Shown here: one piece after another, positions 1 to 9,475 of the stretch
Layout of the letters: every line of letters starts with the position of its first letter
Position numbering within the stretch: the first letter of the stretch is position 1
Assembly (NCBI GenBank): GCA_016218805.1
Contig: JACRCW010000039.1
Coordinates: forward strand, 1-64,000
Direction of reading: 5' to 3'
Origin: Deltaproteobacteria bacterium
GTDB lineage: Bacteria > Myxococcota > JACRCW01
Length of the DNA stretch: 64,000 bases
The notes under the pieces: generated by a model
Told to the model about the DNA's origin: nothing
Databases searched by the model: none
The model's input: the letters and a program-made list of their open reading frames with translations, nothing else
Made by a program: the position numbers and the translations under genes

Positions 1-1
1 C

Positions 2-115
2 ACACGGCGCTATCCGACTGGAACCAAGGTCCCAGACGAAATACTTGACAGCGTCGAACTCAAACGCAATCGTTTCCATGGTGATTGGAACTACACGATT
101 TCACCGTCAACTTGA
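2..115 (+). mobile_element. 3' end of an ISAzo13-like transposase gene (partial)
   Basis: The frame is open from the left edge to a TGA at 113-115. The last residues contain the block FHGDWNYTISP preceded by a Tyr-Pro-x-Gly-x-Lys-Val-x-Asp-Glu stretch. This matches my memory of the C-terminus of ISAzo13-family (Rhodopirellula-type DDE) transposases, which end in FHGEWNYTI-P. Only about 37 codons are inside the window. The A+T-rich bases after the stop, up to about 140, probably contain the right end of the element, but I cannot define its inverted repeat or target duplication. The family assignment rests on this short tail alone. Confidence 0.6.
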
Positions 116-142
116 TCCAGTTATTGTTTTCCATTTCCTAAC

Positions 143-730
143 GTGCTGGCGACTCCGGCGGAGCCCTTATCTGTTGGAGTTGCGCACCTGGTCGACGAAC
201 AGAATGAACAAGGCGAGGCGTTCCGTGTCGTCGAGGATCCAGGACAACCGCCCACGCCGGAGTTGTCCGTCACGGGCGGGTCGTTGCCTCCCGTGCCATC
301 TATGGACACATGTGGGCAGCGGGAGTGGGACCTGCGCATCGCGATAACAAATGCCCGTGCCGCAGACCGCGCAGACATTTGGATTGTGCGAGGGGAGAAC
401 TTGCCACGCTACGCGGATGTCACGCCGGACCTGGAGCGAGCGAACGAATACCACGAACCCAATTACCTCGTTGTCACGGACGTGGGTTCAGGCCTTCAGG
501 TGAACAACGGGGAACGACTCAGGGTGGGAGTCCGAATGGTCAGCGTCGCGGGCGTGGCGTCTGAGGTCGTGACGTCGGATTACGTGATCGTCGGAGTGCC
601 GTCTGGGTGTGCCTGCCGCACCACGGGCAGCTGGTCTGACGGCGGAGTGTTGGCTGCCGCCGCCATCGCGTGGGGAACGGCCAGGCGGCTTCGCCGTCGG
701 GGCGTGCGGCGTCCGCTGCCGGCGGCTTGA
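143..730 (+). pseudogene. 5'-truncated gene for a secreted MYXO-CTERM-like protein
   Basis: The reading frame is open from just after the transposase stop; the first possible start is the GTG at 143. There is no signal peptide, although the C-terminus looks like a surface-sorting tail: Gly-Cys-Ala-Cys-Arg, a short Ala-rich hydrophobic stretch, then a basic cluster (ARRLRRRGVRR). That is the layout of the MYXO-CTERM signal of Myxococcota, which is useless without export through an N-terminal signal peptide. The body (about residues 55-150) looks like a beta-sandwich or Ig-like domain. I infer that the insertion element to the left removed the 5' half. An alternative is an intact short gene with an unusual N-terminus, which is less likely. 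Confidence 0.6.
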
Positions 731-912
731 AGACGGTCTTGTGCTGTGTCCCCGAATCCGGGAGACACAGGAAGGGCGTCTCATTGGGAACGTCCAAGCG
801 CTCTGACTGACGCCAGTCGGGATTGGTCACGTCCGTCATCATTCAAGCCCGGACCGCAGCCCAATGGAACCGGGGCACAGACGAACACCAGGGACAACAC
901 GCGGCGCATCAT

Positions 913-1683
913 TCACGGCCCTCCTGAGTCACTGCCAGCATCGGCGAGACCACCATCTGCCGGCGCGACGCAGCGATACGCATATGATGCGGGGTCTACA
1001 CAGCGTGTACCACCGTCCAGCGAATCATCGGCAACGCAATACGGGTCGCGAACGGGAGATCGGCGGAGCGACTCCATTGCCTGGGTGCGAGCGTCGGAAA
1101 CGGAATATCTGAGGTATGACTTCGGGAACCCACGACCAGCATTGGGTCCGCCATCTACGTAGACCCACCCGCTCGTCCAGATGGTGTTCAAGTCCGCAAG
1201 TCGTGTGTCATCGGTGGCGTCAATGACAAACGCCCGACGTGCTCCGCGGACGTAGGCCACCGGGACGTCTGACAACCCGCAAAGGGGATATGCTGCCCGT
1301 TTCTCAACATTGAAAGCTACGACTGCGCGCGGCGGAGCACCATGCGTGAACAGCTCCAGGTAGCTCCACGTGTCATCAGGGGCGACCAGTGTGTCTGCGG
1401 CGAGATGCCCGGCCCACGTCTCAACGACTGTCAATCGGATTTGTTCCCCAGCCCGTGGCCACTGAAAGCTCCCATGCGTGGGCTTGGCACACGTCGTCGC
1501 CTCAGGACAAAGACCGGCGGGCGACAGCGCAACTACCCCAACAAATGGCGCAAGATCGAGCGCCGCCTCGTCAGCAAAGGGCGGTTCATCGGGCGCGGGG
1601 CCCGGGGCGCATTGGTCGTACAGGCAGCCGGAGGCAGCCAGCGCCAACATCACCCAATGCCGCCTAGTCCAAACACCGCGCAT
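913..1683 (-). CDS. Lipoprotein of unknown function with Asp/Gly-rich tail
   Basis: The 256-residue product starts at the ATG at 1683, which has an AGGAGG ribosome-binding site about 7 bases upstream; the frame extends further but without such a site. Residues 1-20 form a lipoprotein signal (basic RRHW, then a hydrophobic stretch ending LAASGC), so the protein is likely anchored to the outer membrane or periplasmic face. The middle holds several Cys residues and a beta-rich segment with VTVVETWAG-like strands, reminiscent of short secreted domains with paired cysteines. The C-terminus is a low-complexity Asp-Ala-Gly tail, repeated in other lipoproteins of this window. I do not recognise a catalytic motif. 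It stands alone between two gene-poor stretches. Confidence 0.75.
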   Translation of the reverse strand: MRGVWTRRHWVMLALAASGCLYDQCAPGPAPDEPPFADEAALDLAPFVGVVALSPAGLCPEATTCAKPTHGSFQWPRAGEQIRLTVVETWAGHLAADTLVAPDDTWSYLELFTHGAPPRAVVAFNVEKRAAYPLCGLSDVPVAYVRGARRAFVIDATDDTRLADLNTIWTSGWVYVDGGPNAGRGFPKSYLRYSVSDARTQAMESLRRSPVRDPYCVADDSLDGGTRCVDPASYAYRCVAPADGGLADAGSDSGGP

Positions 1684-2125
1684 GCAAACCCTCCTGTGCC
1701 TGAAGTCGCTGCCGCCCGCGCGCAAACCAAGCCACAAGAACGTTCGTTGTGTGGCCCCAGCAGGTGAGGTGGCCCAACGGGCGCTCCGCCTTGGGTAACT
1801 GGCAGGCTCTCGACCAAGACCGCCGGAGGAGGGAGGGCTGTGCCGCTACGCAACCCAATGGAGCGCACCTTCCGCGAGGACATGGAGAAACACAGCGACG
1901 CTTGGGAAGGCACGCATTGCTGATGGGCCGACCGGAGAGTGGGTTGCGCTCCCCGTAGGCGGCGTTGTGGTTCGACCCAAACTCCTGGCATCCGCCGACA
2001 GCCAGACCCTTGCCGACACACCCCGCCATTGGCACCCTCCCCGTCCCTGCTGTGAAGCGGACCTGATGGTACCCCAGCGGGTCTATGAAGTCGCATGGGA
2101 CCGGTGAACGCGTGGAATCCAATCC
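1684..2125. other. Gene-poor stretch with a possible decayed coding fragment
   Basis: No convincing gene is present. On the minus strand, about 2122 down to 1950, one frame reads like protein (a CDFIDPLGYHQVRF-type block, then Gly/Cys-rich sequence ending near NPLSG) before turning into Arg/Pro-rich text typical of non-coding high-GC DNA. There is no ribosome-binding site for it. It could be the remnant of a secreted Cys-rich domain, but the support is weak. Confidence 0.3.
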
Positions 2126-3907
2126 TCACCGCCCCGGCGTGGCCAGGGGGAGGGTGAAGGCCACGGCGTGACCACCGTCCGTCGGCGTTTCCAGCCAAAT
2201 CTGCCCGCCCTGCTGCTCCACCAGGCAGCGCGCCAGCGCAAGCCCCAGGCCCGCGTCACCTTCGGGCTGGTAGGGGCCCAGCAGCTCAAAGGCGCGGTCG
2301 CGCTCGCCGGGTGGGGGACCCTCCCCGCCGGCCACCGCAAACACCGCCATGCCGCCCGTGGGCGTGCGGCTGGCCAGGCGTACCGACGGCGGGCGCGCGG
2401 GCGGCGTGGAGCCCAGGGCCGCCAGCACCAGCGTGCGCAGCAGCAGGCGCGCGGCCGCGGGGTCACACCGCACGCGGGGCGTGGAGGAGGGCGCCTCCAC
2501 CCGCGCGCTGCGCTGCCGCAGCGGCAGGGCCTCCTCCTCCAGCACCGTCTGCCAGGCCTCGCGCAGGTCCACGTCTGTGGCGGCCGCCTTGCGCGTGGCC
2601 ACCTGCGCGTAGACCGCCAGGTCCGCCAGCAGGCGCTGCAGGCGGCGTCCCGCGCGCAACAGGCGCTCCCGGGTTTCCACGGGTGCGCCGCCCGCCAGGC
2701 CGGCCAGCCCGTGGACCGCCGCCAGCGGCGCCTGGACGTGCTCCACCAGGTTGTCCAGCGTGCGGGCAAGCTCGCGGGCGGGCAGCGCCCCGGAGGACGG
2801 GCCCGGGCCGGTCTCACCCACCGCCACCGCCAGACGCTCGTCGCCCTCGGCGTAGAACCGCGCCAGGGTGAGGCGCGCGCCAAACGGCGCCCCGCCGCGG
2901 CGCAACAGCACCACCGGGAGGTCATCCACGCGGCCCACCGCCCGCACGCGCTCCATCACACGGTCAAACTCGCCGCGGTCCGCAAACAGCTGTGACACCC
3001 GCACCGCGCCGCCCAGGAACTCCTCGCGTGAGTGGCCGAACACGCGCGTGGCGCCGGCGTTGACTTCGTGGAACGCGCCGTCCGTGGTGCCCATCACCCC
3101 CAGCGCGCACGGCGTGACCTCCAGCAGCACGCGCGCGCGGCGGTCCGCCCGGCGCAGCTCGCGCAGCACCTGGGCGTGGGCGGTGACCTCGCGGATGACG
3201 GCAAACGCACCCACCCCCGTGCCGTCTTCCGTGACAAAGGTGGTCAGGCAGAACTCCAGGTGCCGGGGGGTGCGCTCCGGGCCCTCCAGGACGGCCTGGT
3301 GGATGCCCTCCAGCGGCGTGGTGGCATCCAGGGACAGCAGGTCAAACAGCGTGGTGGCGTAGATGTCATCCAGCGAGCGGCCCAGCAGGGCGGCCGCGTA
3401 GGCGCTGCAAAGCACGGTGCGGCCCTGCAAGTCCCCCAGCCAGAAGCCGGTGCGGGCATGCTCCAGCAGGTCCCACAGCGGGCGGTCCGGGGCCAGCGCG
3501 CGGGCCGCGCCCCCGCGCGCGTGCTGGCGCGTCTCCGGGATGCGCCGCAGCCGCAGGACGGACACCGTCAGGCCCTGGACCAGCAGGGTCACCACGGACG
3601 TCTCCGCCTCCGGGGCGCCCACGGGGCGCAGCACCAGCTCCGCGGGCTCGTGCCCGGGGTCGCCAAAGCGGTCCAGCTCTTCGCGCTGGGCCGGGTCACA
3701 CAGGTCCCAGATGGCCTTGCCGCGCAGCGCCGGATCATCCTGGCCCAGGTACTCCTTGAACGCCGTGTTGGCATACACAATCCGCCCGCTGCGCAGGACC
3801 ACCACCGGGTGCGCGGCACCGTCAAACAGCGCGGGCAGCTCGCGGTGGTAGGCGCCCGCCGCGACGGTGGTTCCCAGTGCGGGGGTGGACGTTTTGTCGC
3901 TGGCCAA
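2126..3907 (-). CDS. Multi-PAS histidine-kinase homologue, probably catalytically degenerate
   Basis: The 593-residue soluble protein begins at the TTG at 3907, with a GGAGGGG site about 5 bases upstream. Three PAS-type modules can be seen: about residues 22-115 ([21 protein letters not shown]), 135-240 ([10 protein letters not shown], then the [12 protein letters not shown] block) and 255-360 ([22 protein letters not shown]). A dimerisation/H-box-like helix follows near 385 and a GHKL-like domain ends the protein. The G-box [16 protein letters not shown] is good. The H-box reads VEHVQAPL, so Glu occupies the position of the phospho-accepting His in the usual SHELRTPL alignment, with a His one residue later. 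The N-box lacks its Asn (LVLAALGST). It may act as a PAS sensor or partner rather than an active kinase. No response regulator is adjacent. Confidence 0.85.
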   Translation of the reverse strand: MASDKTSTPALGTTVAAGAYHRELPALFDGAAHPVVVLRSGRIVYANTAFKEYLGQDDPALRGKAIWDLCDPAQREELDRFGDPGHEPAELVLRPVGAPEAETSVVTLLVQGLTVSVLRLRRIPETRQHARGGAARALAPDRPLWDLLEHARTGFWLGDLQGRTVLCSAYAAALLGRSLDDIYATTLFDLLSLDATTPLEGIHQAVLEGPERTPRHLEFCLTTFVTEDGTGVGAFAVIREVTAHAQVLRELRRADRRARVLLEVTPCALGVMGTTDGAFHEVNAGATRVFGHSREEFLGGAVRVSQLFADRGEFDRVMERVRAVGRVDDLPVVLLRRGGAPFGARLTLARFYAEGDERLAVAVGETGPGPSSGALPARELARTLDNLVEHVQAPLAAVHGLAGLAGGAPVETRERLLRAGRRLQRLLADLAVYAQVATRKAAATDVDLREAWQTVLEEEALPLRQRSARVEAPSSTPRVRCDPAAARLLLRTLVLAALGSTPPARPPSVRLASRTPTGGMAVFAVAGGEGPPPGERDRAFELLGPYQPEGDAGLGLALARCLVEQQGGQIWLETPTDGGHAVAFTLPLATPGR

Positions 3908-4001
3908 GCACCCCTCCGGGTGCGCCCCTCATAGCAGACCGGCTCACGTCTGCGCCGGTCCCCGCGCCACGCTATCTCCGGGGTCCCGCCGAGGTCCCCC
4001 C

Positions 4002-6074
4002 ATGCCCAACCGGCTTGCCCGCGAATCCAGTCCCTACCTGCGCCAGCACATGCACAACCCCGTGGACTGGTACCCGTGGGGGGACGAGGCGCTCACCGCC
4101 GCGCGCACCGCGGACCGGCCCATCCTGCTGTCCGTGGGGTATGCCGCCTGCCACTGGTGTCACGTCATGGAGCACGAGAGCTTTGAAGACGGGGCGACCG
4201 CAGCGCTGATGAATGAGCGGTTTGTGAACATCAAGGTGGACCGAGAGGAGCGGCCGGACCTGGACCACCTGTACATGGCCGCCTGCCAGCTGTTCACCGG
4301 CGCCGGCGGCTGGCCGCTGACGGTTTTCCTCACGCCGGACCTTCGCCCGTTCTTTGCCGGCTCCTACTTTCCGCCGGATGACCGCTACGGGCGCCCGGGT
4401 TTTCCGCGGGTGTTGCGCGCCCTGTCAGACGCGTGGCGCAATGACCGGAACGACGTCACCGAGCAGGCTGCGCGCTTCCTGCAGTCGCTGTCCGGGCTGG
4501 CGGACGGCCCGGCCGCGGGCCGCGGCGCACAGGTGGACGCCGGCACGGTGACCCGCGCGGCCGGCAGCCTGCTGCGCCGGCTGGACCCGCGCCACGGCGG
4601 GTTTGGCGGCGCGCCCAAGTTCCCGCACGCCCAGGAGCTGCGGGTGCTGGAACTGGCCGCGCGGCGCGGCCATGAGGCGGCGGGGAAGGCCTCGCTGTTG
4701 ACGTTGGCCTGCATGTCTGACGGTGGCATTCACGACCAGCTGGGCGGCGGGTTCCACCGCTACAGCGTGGACGAGCGCTGGGCGGTGCCGCACTTTGAGA
4801 AGATGCTGTACGACAACGCGCTGCTCCCGTGCGCGCTGCTGGCGGCCTACCGGCGCACCGGGGAGCCGTGGCTGGCGGACGTGGTGCGCGGCACGTTGGG
4901 GTGGGTGGCGCGGGAGATGACCGCGCCAGGCGGCGGGCTCTTTGCCAGCCAGGACGCGGACAGTGAAGGCCACGAGGGGAAATACTTTGTGTGGCGCCCC
5001 GCGGAGGTTCGCGCGGTGCTGGGCGACGACGACGCCCGGGCGTTCATCCTGCGCCACGGCGTGGACGAGCGGGGGAACTTTGAGGACGGTGCCACCGTGC
5101 TGCACGTGGCGGCGGGATGGCCGGAGGTGGCCCGGGAGCTGGGCTGGTCCGTGGAGGACACGCAACGCCGGTTGGCGCTGGCGCGGGAGGCCATGCTGCG
5201 GGCGCGGCAGGCGCGCGTGGCCCCCGCCACGGATGACAAGGTGCTGGCCGGCTGGAACGGCCTGATGGTGAGCACCCTGTGTGACGCCGGCACCACGCTG
5301 GGCGACGCGGCGCTGCTGGACGCGGCGCGGCGCGCGCTGGACTTTGTGCTGGGCTCCATGCGGGCGGACGACGGGGGACTGCTGCGCGTGCACGCGGCCG
5401 GCACCGCGCGCATTCCGGGGTTCCTGGAGGACTACGCCGCGGTGGCCACGGCGGCCTGTGACCAGCACCGGGCCACCGGCGAGTCGCGCTGGCTGCAGGC
5501 CGCGCGCGAACTGGGCGACCAGATCCTGGCGCGCTTCGCGTCCGAGGACGGGTGCGGGTTCTTTGCCACGGAGGCGGGCCGCGCGGACGTCATCATCCGC
5601 TCCCGTTCCACCGCGGATGACTCGGTGCCGTCAGGCACGGCGCTGGCCGCCGGGGCGCTGGCCTACACGGGCGCGCTGTGCGGGCTGGCCGCGCACGCCG
5701 CGGCGGCTGCGCAGATCCTGGAGGCCTTCGGCGCCGAACTGGCGGCCCACCCCGGGGCGCACGCCACGCTGCTCCAGGTGGCGGACCGCGCGGTGCGCGG
5801 TGAGCCCTCCGTGGTGGTGGCGGGCCCCGGCGCGGAGGCGCTGCTGGCCGCGGCGCGTGGTCTGGCGGACCCCTCCGTTGCCGTGGTGGACGCGCGGGAT
5901 GACGCGGTGGCCCCGGCGTTGCGGTCCGGCAAGGAGGCCGTCAACGGGAAGGCGGCGGCGTATGTCTGCGCCGGGAACACCTGCCAGGCACCGGTGACTG
6001 ACATAGCCGGGCTCAAGGCCGCGCTGCGGCAGGCGGACCTGTGGGTCAGCCGGCACCCGGAGGCCGGACGTTGA
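4002..6074 (+). CDS. Thioredoxin-domain/DUF255 protein (YyaL/SPATA20 family)
   Basis: The 690-residue cytoplasmic protein starts at the ATG at 4002, preceded by GAGG at 3991-3994. The family signature is very clear: [20 protein letters not shown] at the N-terminus, then a thioredoxin-fold domain with the CHWC motif at residues 50-53 and the following [10 protein letters not shown]. The remainder resembles the alpha/alpha-barrel of N-acylglucosamine 2-epimerases and glycoside hydrolases ([47 protein letters not shown]). Full family length is about 650-700 residues. The biochemical role is not established; thiol-disulfide chemistry is presumed from the N-terminal domain. It is divergent from the PAS kinase homologue, with about 95 bp between their starts. 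Confidence 0.95.
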   Translation: MPNRLARESSPYLRQHMHNPVDWYPWGDEALTAARTADRPILLSVGYAACHWCHVMEHESFEDGATAALMNERFVNIKVDREERPDLDHLYMAACQLFTGAGGWPLTVFLTPDLRPFFAGSYFPPDDRYGRPGFPRVLRALSDAWRNDRNDVTEQAARFLQSLSGLADGPAAGRGAQVDAGTVTRAAGSLLRRLDPRHGGFGGAPKFPHAQELRVLELAARRGHEAAGKASLLTLACMSDGGIHDQLGGGFHRYSVDERWAVPHFEKMLYDNALLPCALLAAYRRTGEPWLADVVRGTLGWVAREMTAPGGGLFASQDADSEGHEGKYFVWRPAEVRAVLGDDDARAFILRHGVDERGNFEDGATVLHVAAGWPEVARELGWSVEDTQRRLALAREAMLRARQARVAPATDDKVLAGWNGLMVSTLCDAGTTLGDAALLDAARRALDFVLGSMRADDGGLLRVHAAGTARIPGFLEDYAAVATAACDQHRATGESRWLQAARELGDQILARFASEDGCGFFATEAGRADVIIRSRSTADDSVPSGTALAAGALAYTGALCGLAAHAAAAAQILEAFGAELAAHPGAHATLLQVADRAVRGEPSVVVAGPGAEALLAAARGLADPSVAVVDARDDAVAPALRSGKEAVNGKAAAYVCAGNTCQAPVTDIAGLKAALRQADLWVSRHPEAGR

Positions 6075-6108
6075 CCGGCGTGGGCGTGGGGCGCCAAGAA
6101 CGCGCCAC

Positions 6109-6807
6109 ATGATCCTGCACGACCACCTGCTGGAGGACCTGCCCGAGCGAGTGCGCGAGGTGGCGGTCCGCGTGCGTGACCTCATCCTGAGCCTGGGTAC
6201 CGGCGTCACCGAACAGCTGCGCGGCAAAGCGGTGGAGTTTGGTGCACCCGGCCGGCTGGCGCGGCTGACGGCGGACCGCGGGGGCGTGACCCTCACGCTG
6301 TTTGGCCCGCTGCCCTCTCCGCTGCATGACCGGCACGGCAAGCTGCGGCCCGCCGGGAAGGGTGCGGAGATCCGGCTGGGCTCCACCGCGGACCTGGATG
6401 ACGAGCTGCGGCGCCTGCTGCGCGACACCTACGCGCGGATGCACGCCGTGGGTTCGCCGGAGCGCCGCCACGTGGACGTGAAGTCCGCCGTCCCGCCGGC
6501 GCTGCGGGAGCCGCTGGAGAACTTCTCCCGGACGCTCCGGCTGTGGGTGCACGCGCTCCAGGTGGCCGAGAAAATGGAGCGCCAACGCCAGCTGCAGGAG
6601 TCCCGCGCCGGACAGAAGCGCAGCCACAAGAAGAAGGCGCCGGCCGTGCCCCCGCCGCTGCCGCTGCCGGAGGAGATCCCCGCGCCGCCGGAGCGCACCC
6701 CGCCGCCACCCCCCCGCGCTCCGGCAAAGAAGCCCGCCGCCCGCAAGGCCACGGCGAAGAAGACCCAGCGCCCTCCGGCCGCGCGCCGCCGCACACGGAC
6801 CCGCTGA
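6109..6807 (+). CDS. DUF1801/DUF5655-like protein with histone H1-like basic tail
   Basis: The 232-residue protein starts at the ATG 34 bases after the DUF255 gene, probably in the same transcript. Residues 1-110 look like the small alpha/beta fold found in DUF1801/DUF5655-type proteins: ERVREVAVRVRDLILSLGTGV, a beta-rich middle (GGVTLTLFGPL) and LDDELRRLLRDTYARM. Residues 155-232 are extremely rich in Lys, Pro and Ala (KKKAP, PPPPPRAPAKKPAARKATAKK). This is an intrinsically disordered tail of the type seen in bacterial histone H1-like or nucleoid-associated proteins, so nucleic-acid binding is an inference. The gene ends 3 bases from the convergent metallo-hydrolase gene. Confidence 0.75.
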   Translation: MILHDHLLEDLPERVREVAVRVRDLILSLGTGVTEQLRGKAVEFGAPGRLARLTADRGGVTLTLFGPLPSPLHDRHGKLRPAGKGAEIRLGSTADLDDELRRLLRDTYARMHAVGSPERRHVDVKSAVPPALREPLENFSRTLRLWVHALQVAEKMERQRQLQESRAGQKRSHKKKAPAVPPPLPLPEEIPAPPERTPPPPPRAPAKKPAARKATAKKTQRPPAARRRTRTR

Positions 6808-6810
6808 GAC

Positions 6811-7779
6811 TCACGGGACCGCCAGCCCGTCCACTTCCATCCGCCCATCCGCCCAGGCGCTCACGCGCACCGTGGAGCCGCGCACGGAATCCGGCGGCCA
6901 CGGGGTCACCGCGGTGCACCGTGACGTCGTCGCGGTGATGCCCTCACCGGTGGCAAACAGCAGCGGCCCGGACTGCTCCAGCCGCTGCATCACCGTGGGG
7001 CTGGGATGGCAGTACGTGTTGTCCGTCCCCGCGGAGATCACCGCCGCGCGCGGGGTCCACGCTGCCAGCGCCGGCGTGGCGGTGCTGGTGAGCGACCCGT
7101 GGTGGTCCACCTTCAGCAGGTCCACCCGGCCCGTGTACCGCGCCACCGGCGTTTCCACGTCCGCCGTGCCTTCCCCGCCGCCCGTCAGGTCCCCGCCCAG
7201 GAACGCGCGGAAATCGCCGTGCTCAACGAGAAATGCCACGGAGCGGCTGTTCTCATCCGTGGTGGTCACGTGGGACCCGTCCGGCAGCGCCCCGTTCACC
7301 GCCACGCACGTCATGGTCACCCCGCCCAGCTGCAACTCCTGCCCCGGCTCCATGACGCTGACCCGCCCCCGGCTCACCTGGCGCCACTTCTCGCACGTCT
7401 GGCTGGTGCAGGTGTGGTCATCGCCGTAGTCCCACAGCGCAGCGCCCGGTGCGCCGTCATCCGCGGTGTTCGCCAGCCGGTCAGGCCCCAGCATGAAGTC
7501 CGCCAGCCCGGCCAGGTGGTCCGCGTCATAATGGGTGACCACAACGTGATCCACGCGTCCTTTGGACTCCTCCATGACCGCCGCCGCCACCGCGTCCGCC
7601 CGGCCAATGCCGCCGCCGTCAATCAGCACCGTGGTGCCATCCGGGCCGATCACCAGCGTGCAGTCTCCCTGCCCCACGTCCACCGCGATGATGCGCAACT
7701 CAGCGCCTGACCCGCCGCCGCCGGGCGGTGGCGGCTGGCAGGAGGCCGCGCAGAGGGCCAACCACACGCCACGCTTCAA
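6811..7779 (-). CDS. ComEC/Rec2-like metallo-beta-lactamase-fold lipoprotein
   Basis: The 322-residue product has a short lipoprotein signal (MKRGVWLALCAASC). The rest is a single metallo-beta-lactamase fold: AVDVGQGDCTLVIGPDG, the metal-binding motif HYDADHLAGL, a downstream metal-binding Asp in FLGGDLTGG, and the VDHHGSLTS block typical of the ComEC C-terminal domain. It lacks the membrane channel of true ComEC, so it is a free-standing lipidated hydrolase. The substrate is unknown; nucleic acid or phosphodiester substrates are plausible from the family. The start nearly coincides with the stop of the Cys-rich lipoprotein gene (7776), an ATGA-type overlap indicating one operon of two lipoprotein genes. 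Confidence 0.88.
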   Translation of the reverse strand: MKRGVWLALCAASCQPPPPGGGGSGAELRIIAVDVGQGDCTLVIGPDGTTVLIDGGGIGRADAVAAAVMEESKGRVDHVVVTHYDADHLAGLADFMLGPDRLANTADDGAPGAALWDYGDDHTCTSQTCEKWRQVSRGRVSVMEPGQELQLGGVTMTCVAVNGALPDGSHVTTTDENSRSVAFLVEHGDFRAFLGGDLTGGGEGTADVETPVARYTGRVDLLKVDHHGSLTSTATPALAAWTPRAAVISAGTDNTYCHPSPTVMQRLEQSGPLLFATGEGITATTSRCTAVTPWPPDSVRGSTVRVSAWADGRMEVDGLAVP

Positions 7780-9425
7780 GGGAACTCCACGCGGAGGCTG
7801 TATTCCACGCCGGTCACCTGGGTGCTGGTCACCAGCGCGTAATACGTATCGCCCGGCAGCACGGCCACTTCTGCCCGCGTGGTGTCCAGCCCGCCCGCCG
7901 CACCGGCCGGGACCCCGTCCGCCAGGCGCAACCCGCCGGACGAGAACAGCGCCACCGAGACGACCTCACCCACCGCGCAGCTCGCGGTGGCCACCAGCGT
8001 GCCGGCGGCCGGCGCCTGGAACAGGAACAGGTCGTAATCGCCCTCGCACGTGCGCAGGCCGTTGCCCGGCAGCGCCCCAAACACGCCCGGCAGCGACACC
8101 ACCACGTCCGTGGCCCGGTTGTTGGGCTCCAGCAGGTCCACACCGCACGCGGGCGTGGGACCGCCCACGGGCAGACCGCTGCCACCATCCGCACCCCCAT
8201 CGGTCACGGACGCGTCGGCGGCGCCAGCGTCGTCAGCGGGCACCGCGCCGTCCGGTGGGCCCGCGTCAGACGGCACTGCGGCGTCCGTGCCACCCGCGTC
8301 CACGGGGGCTGCGTCCGGCGCGGAAGCGTCCCCTGGCGGGCCGCCGTCGGATGCGTCGGCAGGGCCACCGTCAGCGGGTGGCGGGTGGCCGGCGTCACGC
8401 GGGCAGAAGGGCCGCGCCGCGCACGCGGTGTCGGAGGTGTCCACGCCACAGGACCACGCGTAGTCCACGCACAGCGCCGGGAGCGCCGGGGACTGGCAGC
8501 ACGGATCGGTGAAGCAGGCGGGGGCCGTGCCGGCGTCGGTGCAGCCGCCGTCGGTGAAGCAGCCGCCGCCGGGCGCGGCACCGCCGGGGCAGACCCAGCC
8601 GCCGTCCAGGCAACCCGCGGACCCGGCCGGCGGCGTCCCCCAGCACGTGCCCGGCGGGCAGGCGGTGCGGGCCACGCCGGGCACGCAGGTCCAGCCGCCC
8701 GCCGCGCATCCGGCAACGCCCAGCACCATGGGGTCCCCGCACGCCGGGTGGCAGGACGGCGCCGTGCCCTGGCAGGCGGACGAACAACGCTCCTCGGCCA
8801 CGCCCTCCGCGCACTGCCAGCGCGCGGCAATGCACGCCGCCGCGAACAACTCACCCTGTTCGCACCAGGTTGCCAGGCACTGGGCCTCGCTCCCCGGGCA
8901 CGACGCCGCGTACACGCAGCCGGGCACCACGGGCACCCCACCGTCGGCCTCGCTGCAGGCTCCCGGCGTGAAGCAGCCCGCGTCACCGGCGCTGCCGTAT
9001 TCACAGCTCCAGGTTCCTCCCGTGCACACCTGGCCCGGTGCGGGCGGGCCCCAGCATGTCTCCGTGGGACAATCCTCCACCAGGACGCCATCCGGGCACT
9101 GCCAGCGCCCGGATGCGCACGCCGGCACCGCCGTGGGCGCGGGCGCATAGTCCCCGCACGCCAGGTGGCAGGTGGGCTGCGGCGGTGCGCACGTGCCGCC
9201 GTTGGCGGACGCGTCCAACACCGTGCACTCGGGGCTGCCCGGCAGCAGGCAGCGCCCGCACGCGCAGCGCAACCCGTCCGCACACTCCCAGGACCGCGCG
9301 CAGCCGGCGCCCTCCGGGGCACCGCGCGCCGCCACCAGCGCGTCCCACGGCAGGCACCCCGCCAGCCCGAGCAGCACCAGGGCGCCCCGCAACGGAACCA
9401 ACACGCGCACGCAATGGGTTTTCAC
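7776..9425 (-). CDS. Cys-rich lipoprotein with Asp-Ala linker and PPC-like C-terminal domain
   Basis: The protein is about 549 residues. I place the start at the GTG at 9425, which leaves a compact signal with lipobox LGLAGC; the frame extends upstream only because it runs antisense to the MFS gene. Residues about 35-340 are a Cys-rich array with recurring W-x-C-x(2)-G and C-P-x-x-x-C elements, probably disulfide-bonded. A long Asp-Ala-Gly-Pro-rich linker follows. The last about 120 residues resemble a bacterial pre-peptidase C-terminal (PPC) beta-sandwich: LLEPNNRATD, DYDLFLFQAPAAGTL, YYALVT, YSLRVEF. A surface or adhesin-like role is inferred. It is divergently transcribed from the MFS gene with about 50 bp between starts. 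Confidence 0.85.
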   Translation of the reverse strand: MKTHCVRVLVPLRGALVLLGLAGCLPWDALVAARGAPEGAGCARSWECADGLRCACGRCLLPGSPECTVLDASANGGTCAPPQPTCHLACGDYAPAPTAVPACASGRWQCPDGVLVEDCPTETCWGPPAPGQVCTGGTWSCEYGSAGDAGCFTPGACSEADGGVPVVPGCVYAASCPGSEAQCLATWCEQGELFAAACIAARWQCAEGVAEERCSSACQGTAPSCHPACGDPMVLGVAGCAAGGWTCVPGVARTACPPGTCWGTPPAGSAGCLDGGWVCPGGAAPGGGCFTDGGCTDAGTAPACFTDPCCQSPALPALCVDYAWSCGVDTSDTACAARPFCPRDAGHPPPADGGPADASDGGPPGDASAPDAAPVDAGGTDAAVPSDAGPPDGAVPADDAGAADASVTDGGADGGSGLPVGGPTPACGVDLLEPNNRATDVVVSLPGVFGALPGNGLRTCEGDYDLFLFQAPAAGTLVATASCAVGEVVSVALFSSGGLRLADGVPAGAAGGLDTTRAEVAVLPGDTYYALVTSTQVTGVEYSLRVEFP

Positions 9426-9475
9426 GACGGGGAAGTGTGTAGCACGCCCCGTGGGAGCGGCGTAGGTTGCCGCCC

